A program made the translations under genes and the position numbers. The notes beneath the pieces were generated by a model, which saw only the letters and a list, made by a program, of their open reading frames with translations, made no database searches and was not told the DNA's origin. From Pholiota molesta (lineage: Eukaryota; Basidiomycota; Agaricomycetes; Agaricales; Strophariaceae), in assembly GCA_014925825.1 (NCBI GenBank), contig JACGCK010000020.1, positions 372,001 through 436,000 on the forward strand: DNA of 64,000 nt, read 5' to 3'. Shown here piece by piece: positions 45,505 through 57,381 of the stretch. Each line of letters opens with the position of its first letter. Within the stretch, counting starts at the first letter, position 1.

Positions 45505-47864
45505 TCAGACGACGACATGATCCGTCGCCGTCAGAGCCAGAAGCGTCGCGAGAACATGGTCATCCTCGAAGTAGTCGCCCTCGCCTTCCAAGGTAGATTC
45601 CTGATGGCAGGCAGCAGCGTGCTTCCACCTACCCATCCAATACCCGCCATAAGCCTCACACACCAAGAGCATCAGGATACAGGGAACGTACCAATGCAAT
45701 TCCTTCACCTATTCGTCGATGCAGCAAATGATTAGCGAGGGGGAAACGGTGCCAGATATAGAGAGACGTAGTGAAGATACCTACCTTACTTTCCATGTCC
45801 TTGACGCCTTCGACGGCGACCCACCGGCCGCAGTTGTGGCATTTTCCTTGCTGGATCTGGTGCTTCTCCTTCTTTCCGGGGTTTGGTCTTGGGACGATAC
45901 GAAAGGCGACAGGAGGCGAGAAAGGACGGCCGGTAGACGCGGATATTCCTACAAAGGGACGTAAAGGATGATAACGAGAAAGAGAAAAGAAGCCAAGGCG
46001 ATACATACCGTGCGCGTACTGCATGTGGTAGCTGAAGCCAACGCGTAAGTGGAGACAGAAAAAGGAAAGAAAGAAAAATAGAAAAAACGCTAGAAGTGAC
46101 GAAACAATCTAATTTAGAATCTGATCGATTACGGTACGCAGCAGAGGACGTACCACTTGAAAGCCGAGAACTTCATCGCGAGCCAGAGTTTCTTCTTCTC
46201 TCCTCCTCGCTCCGGAGGCTCAACACAGATAGGGCACAGCCCCACTTTTTCTGTCCCTTTACCCTTCACAAAACGGGGCGTATAGAGGTCCAACGCCGTC
46301 CGCGGGGGATTGTATACACCGCCGCAGTGTACAACTCCGAAGAGCGTACACGGTGACCTACGGAACATATCAGACATCAGAATGTAACGCAAATTGAAGA
46401 GGAACAGAGGCGATAGAATATAACGTACTCGGCACTTCCAGGCATGTAATACGAACTTGCGGGAAAGCGGCGATAGAACAGAGGGAAGTTATCCGACACC
46501 TCGATCGTACTCGGCAAAGTACGGTTCGTATACGCAGGCGTCGGATCTTCGAACGAATTCTGCGCCAGGGATGACTGCGAAGACTGGGTTGGACTTGTCA
46601 TTGTAGGCAAGGTCGGCGAATCAACAAGAACGGCATTCCTCCGCGGACGCTTGCTGCGTCGCACAGCTGTGTCGGCCTCGGTTGAATCCTCACGCAGACG
46701 TTTGAGATTAAGAATAATTTTGAGGCGCGGTCGCTGCTCGGGAGGTGAGCTTGCAAGGGAGGTCAGAGGAGTTAGTGGTGAGAGCGCCTCCATGGGCGCA
46801 GTTATGAGTGATGGTGTAGAAGGGGCATTTTGATGGGAGTCCTGAGCAACTGGATTTTCGAAGGGTAACATAGGTAGGATAGGAAGCGGTAGATCTTCTT
46901 CGTGTTGAGCAGAGATAGAGCGCGTCGTTTCAAGGCGACAGGGAGACATTAAGACGTTTTCAGAAAAGGGTAAGACTAGCGGTGCGTCGAAAGATAATCC
47001 AGAGAGAGGCGCTGTGACCATATCCTCTCGAGGTGCAATAGCAGAGGTCGACGGGACATTGGCAGGCGCCTCAACAGCTCGAAGTTTCTCGACAAACGAT
47101 AGAGCAGGAGCAGGCTTGGCATGCTTGCTTCGGCGGCCTCTCTTCGCTTTCGCTTTCGATTTTGACTTCGACTTTGAGTGATTCTCTTTGTCGTCAGATA
47201 AGGTATGGACTTCTAGATTGGATGCACGGACTACGGGAGACACATCTGCCAGAGTGTGTGAAGGAAGAGCAGGAGCGGCTAGATCATTGAGGTAGCTTCC
47301 AAAGGTAGCGCCTTGCAAGTCTTGCAAATATTTTGTAGCAGGAGAATAAAACAAGGAAGAGAATGGCGATCGATTGTCGTTCTCGTTCCGAAGGACTCCA
47401 GTCGGGCCGGCCGAGAGCATGTTAGTCGATCGCGGAGAAGGAGTGTTGACGAGCGTCGCAGTCACCGAGTCTAGCGAGATCATACGGTTATGCTCGTTGA
47501 ATAGAGCTGGTTCGCTAGGTGCCCGATCCAGGCCGTCGACGAGAGCATCCTCGAGCACACGTCCATTTTGACTCCCAGATGTCGAGCTGATTTCGGAGCT
47601 GAAGAAGTGAGAAGGATCGTAGAAATAGTGCAGGTCCAGGAGATCTCTAGCTTGAGCATTGATACGAGAAGACGACGTGACGTCGTGCAACGGCGGCGAA
47701 GTCAGCGAGCTCGATGGCGGCTCCGAGGTCGTAGGCGAGCTCGTTGCCGGAGAGACGCGCAGCCAGTCAGTAAAGTCAGGAGAATCAGAGTTGGGCACTG
47801 GAGAGCTGGTGAGCGTCGCGGAAAGGGAAAGCAGCCAGTCGAGGGCGGCGTCAGTAGTCGACAT
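45505..47864 (-). CDS. Rua1_C/DUF4451 domain transcription regulator-like protein
   Basis: Six exons close in phase: 46429-47864, 46154-46357, 46009-46031, 45785-45948, 45692-45708 and 45505-45628; 655 residues. The long first exon is Ser/Thr/Pro-rich and disordered, with a basic SKSKSKSKAKAKRGRRSKHA tract and RRSKRPRRN that look like nuclear localisation signals. The C-terminal domain holds paired Cys/His sites: GLCPICVEP, FKCYHMQYAHG, ISASTGRPFSPPVAFRI, GKCHNCGRWVAVEGVKD and WWKHAAACHQ. That pattern is the domain first named DUF4451 and later linked to Ustilago Rua1, a regulator of secondary metabolism; the assignment rests on my recall of the pattern. Exons of 23 and 17 nt are notable. A collapsed duplicate lies at 29985-30780. 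Confidence 0.85.
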
Positions 47865-48509
47865 GGGGCAGAGAGGTAATCCGAGAATCGCGACGCGATG
47901 TCCTCCCTTTTACCTTCGCTGTGCACGGACCCCTGTCACAAGTTCGCACGATGCTCTTCCACTCGGATGACATCAGGCCCCGAGTCTCGAACGCGTTGAA
48001 TAATTTGGGGAAATAATTAGAAACAGAGGCAGGTGCCATATATTGGATTTGAATTGGGCAGTGGTTTTTGACGTTGAAGAGAAAATAATTCTGACTTTTC
48101 GGCGGGGGTGGTTAGATCTGTAGTGTCGAGCTTGGTCAAAAGCTTCGATTGGGACGACGGCATTGGTTACCACTCGGAGGGCTGAAATACAAGCGGCTAC
48201 TAACTCTTCGAGGCCGTGAAGGAAAACAGTTCTGCCCGACATGAGCATCGAATTTTCTCGAGGCAAAATTACACAGGATAGCAAATCCCCGAAAGGATAG
48301 CGTACTCAGGTAAATCAAGAACATTCCAGATCCAGGCCGAACAGATAATGAGTTATACCGAGTAACAACGAGAGATTTTTTATATGCATAGAGCTTGCAA
48401 CAGGATCATTGTAAAGTAGAATCGCAGCAATCCTATAGAATACACCCAAATCAAGTAGATAAGCCCAGATTTGAGCGAGATCTGAAAGATCGCAGAAAAT
48501 TCATGAAAC

Positions 48510-48999
48510 TAGACGTCGTGGCGAGCTGCTATGCTCTTGTCGAAAGCTACTTCCGCGCCATTTGGCATAAAACTGGCGATGTTGTAGACAGAATCATCAG
48601 TGTTGTTCGTGTCTATACAGCTCGGGAAATGTCGGGCTGACGAGCGACCACGAGCTTGTACGTAGACCGTAGTGGCGAGGCCTAGATGGCGAGCAGTCCA
48701 CGAGCAGTCCCCGATAGTTGTTGCGTCGTTAAACATCCAAGGCTAGGGCTCAGGTTGGGCTCAGACCAATCATGAGACAAGGGGTGACCATTGTGCCCCG
48801 AATCGTACGGATGGCGGCAGTGGCTTCCAATTTGCCTCAGAATCCTGAGAGATAACCTAGCCTGGTCGTCTTCAACGTTTATACTACCAGGATCTGTAGC
48901 AACAGAGACAGTGGTATGAGCGGACAGTGTTCGTGGATATGGTAGAGGGCGAAGGGGGATGACTCCGTGAAGTGGCGCGTGCTGGAACTCCGACGCCAT
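48510..48999 (-). CDS. Hypothetical gene divergent from EAF3
   Basis: Frame from 48999 reads MASEFQHAPLHGVIPLRPLP then YPRTLSAHTTVSVATDPGSI NVEDD, with a possible splice near 48860, and later (about 48540-48690) LGLATTVYVQARGR and SARHFPSCIDTNNTDD. The same pieces recur in the collapsed copy at 30375-30775 with largely synonymous or conservative differences, which hints that they are coding. I recognise no family and could not close the exon phases. Confidence 0.35.
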
Positions 49000-49254
49000 A
49001 TTCGGTTTTGTCTTTCGCCACCACCATTCCAGCCGACCACAAGACCCAGCAAGCTTTCTAGGCTCAGTGTATATTACCCCGTTTCAAACTGGGAGTGTAT
49101 TTCAAGCCCTGGTAAGCTTATAAACACTCGAACATGGTTTCATCGAAATTGATTCACATCATCCATGTCTCTAGATTCAACATTATAGCACTTTTTGCCG
49201 GCCTACGACTCCCAGCTTTTGAAATTCTATCTGTAATCTAGGCAATAAACATCC

Positions 49255-50690
49255 ATGTCGACACCCACGGCGCCATCTCCCATCTTTAACGCCCAAGAAC
49301 GCGTCCTGTGCTATCACGGACCTCTGATCTACGAGGCGAAAGTGCTGAAAACCAAGAGCTCCGACGACACTTCCGCCGCCAACGGAGGCCCGGGCCCACG
49401 CTATCTCGTGCATTACAAAGGATGGAAGCAGACGTACGTCCTCTCCTTGCCCTGCATGTTGTTTTCGCCCTTTCCATTGCTGTTCTGCCATGTTCCTTTG
49501 TTTTCGATGGCGCTCTCTCTTTTTACCACTTCACGAGTATGCTAACCCCACCCTTTTTTGTATAGGTGGGACGAATGGGTCCCCGCGAGCCGCCTGCTCA
49601 AGCTCTCCGAGTCGAACCTCGCGCTCCAGAAGACCCTCCAGCAAACCAACGCCCCCGGCATCCACGGCGGCTCCACCGCGTCCAAGGCGCAGAGCAAGGC
49701 CGCGGCGGGGTACAGCAAGGAGAACGTCAGCACGCGCGCCGGGGCGAGGAAGGACGGGACGCGGGGGACGAAACGGGGGCGGGAAGAGGTGCGCGCTTTT
49801 TTCGCTCATGCTCGCAATGGCTTACGCATTTGGATCGCCATTCCTTTTTTTTTCAAGGATGACAACGCCAAAAAGCCGGATATGAAGCTGAATGTTCCGG
49901 AGGTGCTGAAGGCGGTCTTGGTGGATGACTGGGAGGTCGTGACGAAGAACAACCAGGTGCGTCAACGGCGTTGCCCTTCCTTCCGCCCTCTGTCTTACTT
50001 ACGGTATGCGGAAAATTTAGCTGGTGACGTTACCACGGACCCCCAACGTCGCCGACGTGCTGGCAGAATTCGCCGAGTACGTGCGGACGACAAAGCCGCC
50101 TCAGTAAGTCCCCTCCTCCCCATGCATTGCGCGACCCTCACACCGACGCTCATCTCGTTCGCCCTTCTCCTTCCCCCCAGCTTGAAAGAGCCGGCGCTCG
50201 TCATACAAACCGTCGTAGACGGGCTCCAATGCTACTTCGACCGCGCTCTCGGGAGCAACCTCCTGTACCGCTTCGAGCGTGCGCAATACGCCCACGTGCG
50301 AAGAGAATACTGGACGGGGCCGAAAGTGATCGTCGGGCAGGAGAAGGAGATGAGTCTGATCTACGGCGCGGAGCATCTGCTGCGCATGCTCGGTGCGTCT
50401 GTCTACACCTTCTGTATCTATCTGTCGTGTGTTGTGTTATCCTGACCCCGCGGTCGTTTTGCAGTGAGTCTGCCGCAACTGATCGCGCAGACGTCGCTCG
50501 ATTCCGAGTCTGTTGCGCTTATCCGCGATTATTCGAATGAGCTCATGGTGTACGTCCATCTGGTGTCATGCTTCTTTTGCTGGCTTTCTGACGTTACGCA
50601 TGAAGGTGGATGGTGAAAGAGAAGGACAGGATATTCCAGCGGGAGTACGAGAACACGCCTCTGCATTACCAAAACATCATCAGGTCGTGA
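49255..50690 (+). CDS. EAF3: EAF3/MRG15: chromodomain and MRG-domain subunit of NuA4 and Rpd3S
   Basis: Reads H3K36 methylation and recruits histone acetyltransferase and deacetylase complexes in the nucleus. Seven exons close in phase: 49255-49433, 49566-49788, 49858-49956, 50021-50103, 50181-50392, 50465-50549 and 50606-50690; 321 residues. The chromodomain (residues 10-75) has ERVLCYHGPLIYEAKVL, YLVHYKGWKQTWDEW, VPASRLLKL. A basic linker (TRGTKRGREE) follows, then the MRG domain: LNVPEVLKAVLVDDWE, KNNQLVTLPRTPNVADVLAE, ALGSNLLYRFERAQY, MSLIYGAEHLLRML, LPQLIAQTSLD and ENTPLHYQNIIRS. All introns are short GT-AG. The gene is intact and ordinary. Confidence 0.95.
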
Positions 50691-51534
50691 TACGCCCCGC
50701 CCTATCGATGCCTTCTTGTTCTTTGTTTCGTGTCGTCTCTTTTTTGTTTCTCCTTTTTATGTTATTCGCGTGAAGCGTCGTAATGTTACAGCTGTTCGCT
50801 GCTGTTCACTGGCCTCCAAGTCTTCTGATATGTCTCGAAGCGGTAAGATGATGTAGAGCTCTTTCCACTATGACTGAAAGGAGTACACTGCACAGTAGGT
50901 CATGTAGCTGTCACGCACTCTGGCGGCTCATGGGGGTCATTTTAATTCAGTTCTTTTAGCGTGCTCATTGGAAGACCAGAGTCAGCGATATGTCTCCAGC
51001 GACATGAATGATGATACGAATGATTCAAGATAAATCATGATATCAATGCCACGCATGTGGACTCCCCTGTTCCGGGAACCCTATCTATATTACTGTGTGT
51101 GTGCGTCGAGGTGAGGTGGAAGAATATAGCGCGCAGCCGCTTGAACCTCTGCAGGTGAAACGGCGGTGCCGATTTCTTGTTGTGTGGTGCACGTATGACT
51201 GGACTTGGACTGGAGTCTGCTCCTCCTCAGCTCCTGTTCACAACATTATATGAGGTCTTAGCAATGTCATAGCTCATTCCCTTGTCCTGCAGGGCAAATT
51301 CTCTGTGTCAGAATTGATTGTTTTATACCACCGTTATTGGCAATTTCCGACTAGTGTCGTCAAAACTGATACTAGATTAATGGGCACTAATGAGTCTCGA
51401 AAGCTTATTATACACATCCTGCAAACATACTGCCAGTGGTAACATATTGAATGACAAATAGCAAGGCGTCGTAGTGGCGCGGCTCTGCGAGGCTTTATAA
51501 ACTAACGACACCACGGAATATGTCGATCGCTTCC
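50691..51534. other. Intergenic between EAF3 and AIM9-like copy 2
   Basis: No gene recognised. The two flanking genes converge here, so the stretch holds two 3' regions. Confidence 0.35.
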
Positions 51535-53414
51535 CTACATGTAATCCGTTTCGTCCCTAGAATCATTCAAGAACCAATGCGCGTCGAACGTCGCCCGCAG
51601 TTCCGGGTCCTCCATCCTCGTCAATAACTCCTGCTTGAACCAGGCGGCCTTGGCGACGGCGGCCTCGTAGTGGTCCGCAGGCACCCGCATATCCGGCCCA
51701 AACCCAATGATTTTTTGGCACAGGTCCAGAAACTCGTCCGCCCCTTCCAGCTTCTCCTCCAGCGCCGCCGCCGCGCGACGCTCCTCGGCGTCGAACGCGA
51801 TCGGACACGGCACACCTTCCCCTGCGAGCCGGTCCCACATGTCCGTCGCCTGGATCAGCGCCCTCTGCAGATCGTGCGTCTCGCCCTCCCACGGCGCCCC
51901 GGCGCTGTCGAACAGGCGCGATATGGTTGTGACTGCGGGGTCCGACAGCGCAGCGTAGTGGAGAAAGTTGTGCTGCGCCGCGCTGTCGAGGTAGTGGAAG
52001 TGGACGAGCTGGCGGTGGTAGAGCCACCGCGCGTTGTGCTGCTGGACCTCGTCGAGCGTGTCCATGTCCGGCGGCAGGGAGGGCGGGGTGCGCGCCTGCG
52101 AGACGGGGTCGTTGTAGTTCGCCAATTCACGGGGTATACCGGCGAGCAGACAGGGCGGCAGGATCACGGTGTGTTGCCAGTCGAGCAGGCTCACGATGTT
52201 CAGCTGCTTAGCGTCCGACACGATGACGTTGCTCGGCTGGAGGTCGGGATGGCGGATACGGAAATGACGCAGGGATGGCTTCTGGGCGATGGTGGGTGCG
52301 ATGAGGAGGTAGCGTTCGAGATTCCTAATGTGGTCCGCCGGGGACTGCTCTTTGTATTCATAAGTCTCCCATCTTTCACGTTGGAATGGGAGCATCGGCC
52401 GGCCGAACTGCTCCAGATACGCCAGCTCCTTACGAGCCACTGCTAAGAGCAGCGCCTCGGCATTTTCGTCTATAGTGTCGATGAGTTCCAGAAAAGAAAA
52501 AGGAATGGAGTGCCGTACATGGTCCCCTGTCCACGTCGAGCTGCGCCCTCCTTCCGCGCCACATGTCCAGCCTAACCTCTGGACCGATGCAGAAGCGCCC
52601 GTCGTCGAGCGGGATGCCCTTCCTCCCTCCCACCTTCTCCAGGTCGCTGGTATAGTAGAGGCTTCCACCAGCCGGGAACGGAATCGACATCAGTCCCGAC
52701 TCGAGTTGCGCAAATTGGCGCAAGACCGAAACGATATCCGGTTCCTCCAGCTCCTGGAACACGTCGGCAAGCTTCGTCCCTTTCACGAACTCCATAAAAA
52801 TATATTCCGTCTTCGCAGCGTTGTCCGCCGAAGGAGAATAATCGTAGACCTCGGGAATAGGCAGTCCAAAGTCACGGAGGAAACGCATTGTGGCCACTTC
52901 ACTAGCGATAGCGTAGAATTAGGGCCTGTGATGGGGAACGGGATGCGGGCAACCATTTCGAAGCCGTCATGCATAGTGATAAGAAAAGTCCGGTTGAAGC
53001 CACCCTCGGCGAGCTTCACGAATGTGTCGATATCTTGAGCACTCCGGCCAACAGACTGCGCCGCGAGGCGACAGAGCGCGTCGACGTCGAACTCGCGTCT
53101 GCGCTCTGCGACGCGAAGATCATTGTTGACGCTGAATGTGCGAGATTACGGATTAGACATATACATACGCCAGAGATCCATGTATAAGACAAGACGTACA
53201 GCCAACGTGCTGATGTATGGTTGAAGAGATCATCAGGAGAGTCTGATATGCCTGAGAATGCACGACGTGGCAGTCGCCAACAGGTCCGAGTGAAGTTAGA
53301 GATTGAAGAGGAAAGATTTGCTGAACGCAACGAGGAGAAAGGACGGCGCAGAGGCGCAGAGGGTGAGACTGGTAGCAAATTGAAGAGTCTCGCGCGCCCG
53401 AGGGAGCAGTGCAT
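51535..53414 (-). pseudogene. AIM9-like phosphotransferase (APH fold), copy 2, frameshifted
   Basis: Inverted paralogue of 39796-41677. Exons 53200-53414, 52519-53131 and 51535-52469. Exon 1 has exactly the size of copy 1; exon 3 differs by one codon. Start MHCSLGRARLFN. Motifs kept: FVKLAEGGFNRTFLI, YIFMEFVKGTKLADVF, RHPDLQPSNVIV and LLDWQHTVILPP. Exon 2 is one base shorter than copy 1 because an A is missing near 52917-52922 (CCTAATTC against CCCAAATTC), which breaks the frame after IPFPITG. Everything else is sound and conservative, so the break is either very recent or a sequence error. Its start side abuts the helicase remnant. Confidence 0.8.
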
Positions 53415-53464
53415 GCAAATGCGTGCGGGAGACAGTAGTCTCCTAAAATAGGCCTTATAAATCA

Positions 53465-54120
53465 AATGATAATAGATTTGATTGACGGAAATCATTTCCC
53501 CATGGCACCAAGACATGCGCTTCGTCGATTCTGAGCAAGTCGAGGTTATCGCGTTCATTGCGAATGATCGCATCGATTTGGTATGAGATAAGTCGTTCTG
53601 CTGAGAGCAAGACGACAGACCATTTGCCTGCTCGGACTTCCTTCAGAAGGTCGCTCCCTGTGATTGAGCCGCTTCCAGGCTCTCGGCGCTGTGAGAGATC
53701 GCACTAATGCCAAATATTGAGAGATTTCGACAACCTAAAAGTAAGATTTGAACATTAATCAAATAAAGAATAAGAAATAGAACATACATGAACATTTCCA
53801 AGCTCTATGAGATGTGTTACTACTAGAGCAACTGGAGAAAGATATGGTGCTTTGACTCGGGGATGTGGGTGCTTTTGGAAGTGTTTTAGGACAAGTATCG
53901 GAATGAAAAAGGCGGAGGTCTTTCCCTAGCCAGTCGACGCAATGAGAATTGTCAGAATGCCTTGAAGAGCGTGTGCGCAGCAGTCTATTTGAGAGTCGCG
54001 AGGGGCTGGCCATTGCGGAACTGCTGCTTCGACAATTTCTCGAATGATAGTTCGTCCTTCAAGAGATCTAGAGGTCCATTTGAAAGGCTCAAGAGGGGCG
54101 AGCGAGTCCGTAGATGTCAT
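53465..54120 (-). pseudogene. RecQ-like DEAD/DEAH helicase remnant with a stop in Walker A
   Basis: N-terminal fragment of the multi-copy RecQ-like helicase family of agaricomycetes. From 54120: GRTIIREIVEAAVPQW, DSQIDCCAHALQGILTI, then IASTG followed by a TAG and GKTSAFFIPILVLKHF, so the Walker A Trp/Asp position is an amber stop (near 53933). Later come GKWSVVLLSAERLISYQIDA, LDLLRIDEAHVLVPWGNDF (DEAH box). The sequence ends just after motif II at about 53480, next to AIM9-like copy 2, so the C-terminal two thirds were lost at the duplication junction. Confidence 0.8.
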
Positions 54121-54971
54121 GAAAGCGCAGCAACAGGGGTCATTTGTGTATTGAACAGGAAAGTCAACGCTAGCCCTGGATATCGGATCGTCAATGCTGT
54201 AGAGGCTTTTTCTCCTGGCGAGGGCCGCTACGTGAGCTTGGGGTCGGCTTGGGTTAAACGTTAAACGTTAACCTGTAGACATGACGCGCTTTGGTAGCCA
54301 ATCAATGGTGTTTCTTGCGGGTTAACTGACTTCTACGTACTAGCTAGCGATGTCTCTCGGATAGATATTCTACTTACCCTCTGTCACTGCATATCCGTTC
54401 TGACCAAACTTCAACTATAGATGCCAGATAAAATCGCGATTAAAGAACGGGGAGCATGTATAAGACCTAGCGTGCGCAAGGAGGGTATCTCCACATGAGG
54501 ACCGCCGAGATGAGCGGAGTGGCAAGTCCATAGCTCCGCTCAGATTTTCACATAATACGCGCAGAATCAAACAGAATCAAGCAGCTTTCGCGCCTGTGCG
54601 AGCGTCACTGACCCTCATTCAAGTTAGTCATTCGGTGCTGCGCTCATATGCATTGACGCAAGCAGGTCAGTACCCTCGCTGTTTCGAAATATTGCTCGCC
54701 AGTTTATGGTTCCCCATGTGGGCAAGCAGCTACTACTCTAAAATTCCGGCCGCCCAAGTCAAGGACGTTATCGCTTCAGTGTCCAGCAGTGATCCTGAAG
54801 GCAGTAATCATCGTTCGCAAGAAACCGCCTCTCATGCAACCTCAAAGTACCCCGCGCACGCCCCAGGGCAACTGTCCGCGGGAAACAAGATATCCATAAT
54901 GATAGATAGAATGTATGCGGTCCGAGAGAGAGAGAGAAAAATGGCATAAATACATGAAGCAGCGCGCAATT
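54121..54971. other. Intergenic
   Basis: No gene recognised. A short tandem GTTAAACGTTAAACGTTAAC occurs at about 54251-54271. Confidence 0.35.
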
Positions 54972-55961
54972 CTACACCTTGTACCGCCGGCCTGTCTTCG
55001 TGAAGAACGTCTGGAGGATGTACACCTGGAGCCTGGAGAGGGATAGAGGGTCAGATGCATCCAGGCGACGAGGAGATATAGAGGAAGAGGGGGGGGATAG
55101 GGAGGAGGGTGACGTACACGGCCATGGCGATAACGCCAAGACTCTCGAGGATGGCGTACCAGAAGAGACGGCTGTAGAAGTGGCGGTTAGGATTTAGCGG
55201 GATAGGCGGGAAGCGAAACAAAAACGCACTTTTGCGTCGACTTGACGATAGAGAAACCGCGGTTCTCCTGCGTATGATGACTGCACCCCCAAAAACCCCC
55301 CATCAGCCCAACCCACCAAAAAAGTCATAAAACAACACAAAACACGCTTCACGCACTGCTTCTGCATCCTCTTAATATTCAGCAGCATCCCATTCAGGCG
55401 GAACACGCTCTCCTCCAACGCGCTCGTCTGCTCCGCGATCTGGCCGGGCTTCGCGGGCGGCTCGCGCCGTGGCTCGCTCTCGACCATGATGTCGAAGTCG
55501 ACGAGCTTGTCCGTGAGCGTCGACATGTCGTTCTCGAAGCAGAACGCGTACTCGCCCACGGTGTTCGCCGTCAGAACGTAGTCGCCCTGCCGCTCGCGCT
55601 CGCCGTCGAGGAGCACCTTCTGGTTCGGGTCCTTGATGTCGAAGTCGATGTCGAAGGAGCCGCCGGATTGCACCTGTGCGGGGAAGGGTGAGTGGTTTCG
55701 TGTGGACAGAGCGAAATAAGCACATACAGCATAGTAGAACTACACCGCAAAAGCCAAGAAAATGTCAGCACATATCCACATCCACCCACACCCAAAAAGC
55801 CGGATAATTACCCCAATCTTCTCCCCGACTTTATCCACATCCGCAAAGAAACATATCCGCTCGTTGGGCGCGATGGTCGTCGTCAGCGCGGAGGCCCTGA
55901 CCGTAGCTGAAAGGGAAAGGAAGACGAAGAAAGAAGAGAGGAAATGGAGCAGCGACGGCAT
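54972..55961 (-). CDS. p24/EMP24 family cargo receptor
   Basis: Type I membrane protein of COPII/COPI vesicles. Six exons close in phase: 55812-55961, 55728-55739 (12 nt), 55357-55673, 55230-55280, 55118-55171 and 54972-55032; 214 residues. Signal peptide SLLHFLSSFFVFLSLSATV followed by RASALTTTIAPNERICFF, the GOLD domain with SGGSFDIDFDIKDPN, NTVGEYAFCFENDMS, a coiled coil near IAEQTSALEESVFRLN, then the membrane anchor WYAILESLGVIAMAVLQVYI and the tail LQTFFTKTGRRYKV with the paired aromatic residues used in coat binding. Which p24 subfamily it belongs to I could not decide. A fold-back transposon sits 127 bp upstream of the start. Confidence 0.93.
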
Positions 55962-56462
55962 AGTTCGCCAGCAGGACGTCAACGTCGGTGGGCAAGCGGT
56001 GGTGGTAGTCGCCACGTACATCGGAGTCCAAAATCGGAAGTGGGGCTGCCGGCCCGGCTGTCCGCCTCTACCTCGTTGAGTGATCCACACAGGACGCACT
56101 ACCAAATAAAGGGGTGTCTTTTATTTGATCTTTATGTGGTAATTCATTTACATCTGAGACCAAATATCTTGCAGTAATTTACCTATGAGATATTTGTCAT
56201 GAGTCAATAAATAAAACGGTCTGATATATTTGGTACATATGCAATAAGATATTTGAAACATAACAAGCACATGAACTTGGTAAATTTATCTGGTACGGTT
56301 ATTGTCACATGCATCACAATAACATATAGAATGTATGGACGTGATATTTTTGGTACATATTTAGACCTTGACATATGCATGAGCTACGAATAAATTAGCC
56401 ACGTTTATTTGGAGCCAAATTGTAAGCTATAAGGACAGTTATTAGGTAGAATGTTTGAAGTA

Positions 56463-56843
56463 CTAACATCGACCCACACATCGTCCAGCACCTACCTTTC
56501 GTCCAGTCACACATCATAACGCTCCAAAGAAGGAAATAAATCAAGCTCCGCATGATGGCATCGTGCGAAACTTCCAAGCGACAACATGGGATGTCGCCCA
56601 ACTTGCGATCACTGTGGCTATGTCGAATTCAGTTTCCGACGCGGCAAGTCTCGGCGAGAGTGACAATAAGCCAGTTTTTTAATTCTTCATTGCAAGCCTC
56701 TTTAGCTGTAAAACAACATAGAATAGGTTTCTAATACTCCGTAGATTGCTCCTTCAAAATTTCAAGCCAATTGAGCAAGGAGGGAGCGAGTTATTCAAAG
56801 TGGACGAAAGGTGGGTGCTGGACGATGTGTGGGTCGATGTTAG
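56463..56843. mobile_element. Nested TA-flanked MITE, 381 bp, in the left arm of the fold-back element
   Basis: Terminal inverted repeats of about 45 bp start CTAACATCGACCCACACATC at 56463 and end in the reverse complement at 56843. TA flanks both sides (56461-56462 and 56844-56845). The matching point of the right arm (GTACATGTTGATTT on minus, about 57370-57385) is uninterrupted, an empty site that proves the insertion. No coding capacity. Confidence 0.9.
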
Positions 56844-56845
56844 TA

Positions 56846-57381
56846 CATGTTGATTTAAAGTGCACAAATTTCGGCAACCCCGCGCAATTTCTGAAATTGC
56901 CGTATGCGCAATCTTGCGCAAATTCTAAGATTGCCGTATGCGCAATTTCCAAGTGCGCAAATTTGCGCAATCTCACGCAAATTTTCGCGTGCAAATTTGC
57001 GCAATCCTGCACAAGCCGCAAATTCAAGATTTGCGTGCCTATCCCACTCGAAAATTGCGTGCACGGCAATTTCAGAATTTGCGTGGGATTGCGCGCTTGT
57101 AAATTGCCATATGCGCAATTGCGCGCAAATTCTGAAATTGCCGTGCACGCAATTCTCGAGTGGGATAGGCACGCAAATCTTGAATTTGCGGCTTGTGCAG
57201 GATTGCGCAAATTTGCACGCGAAAATTTGCGTGAGATTGCGCAAATTTGCGCACTTGGAAATTGCGCATACGGCAATCTTAGAATTTGCGCAAGATTGCG
57301 CAAATTTGCGCGCAATTGCACATACGGCAATTTCAGAAATTGCGCGGGGTTGCCGAAATTTGTGCATTTTAAATCAACATG
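56846..57381. repeat. Core palindrome built of GCGCAAATT-type motifs
   Basis: About 535 bp reading almost the same on both strands, centred near 57105-57115. Each arm is made of short motifs that are themselves palindromic (TTGCGCAAATTTGCGCAA, GCAATTTCAGAAATTGC-like). The right arm has about 24 bp more of the same motif near 57300-57325. The long open frames on both strands here come from the repeat structure. Confidence 0.85.
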
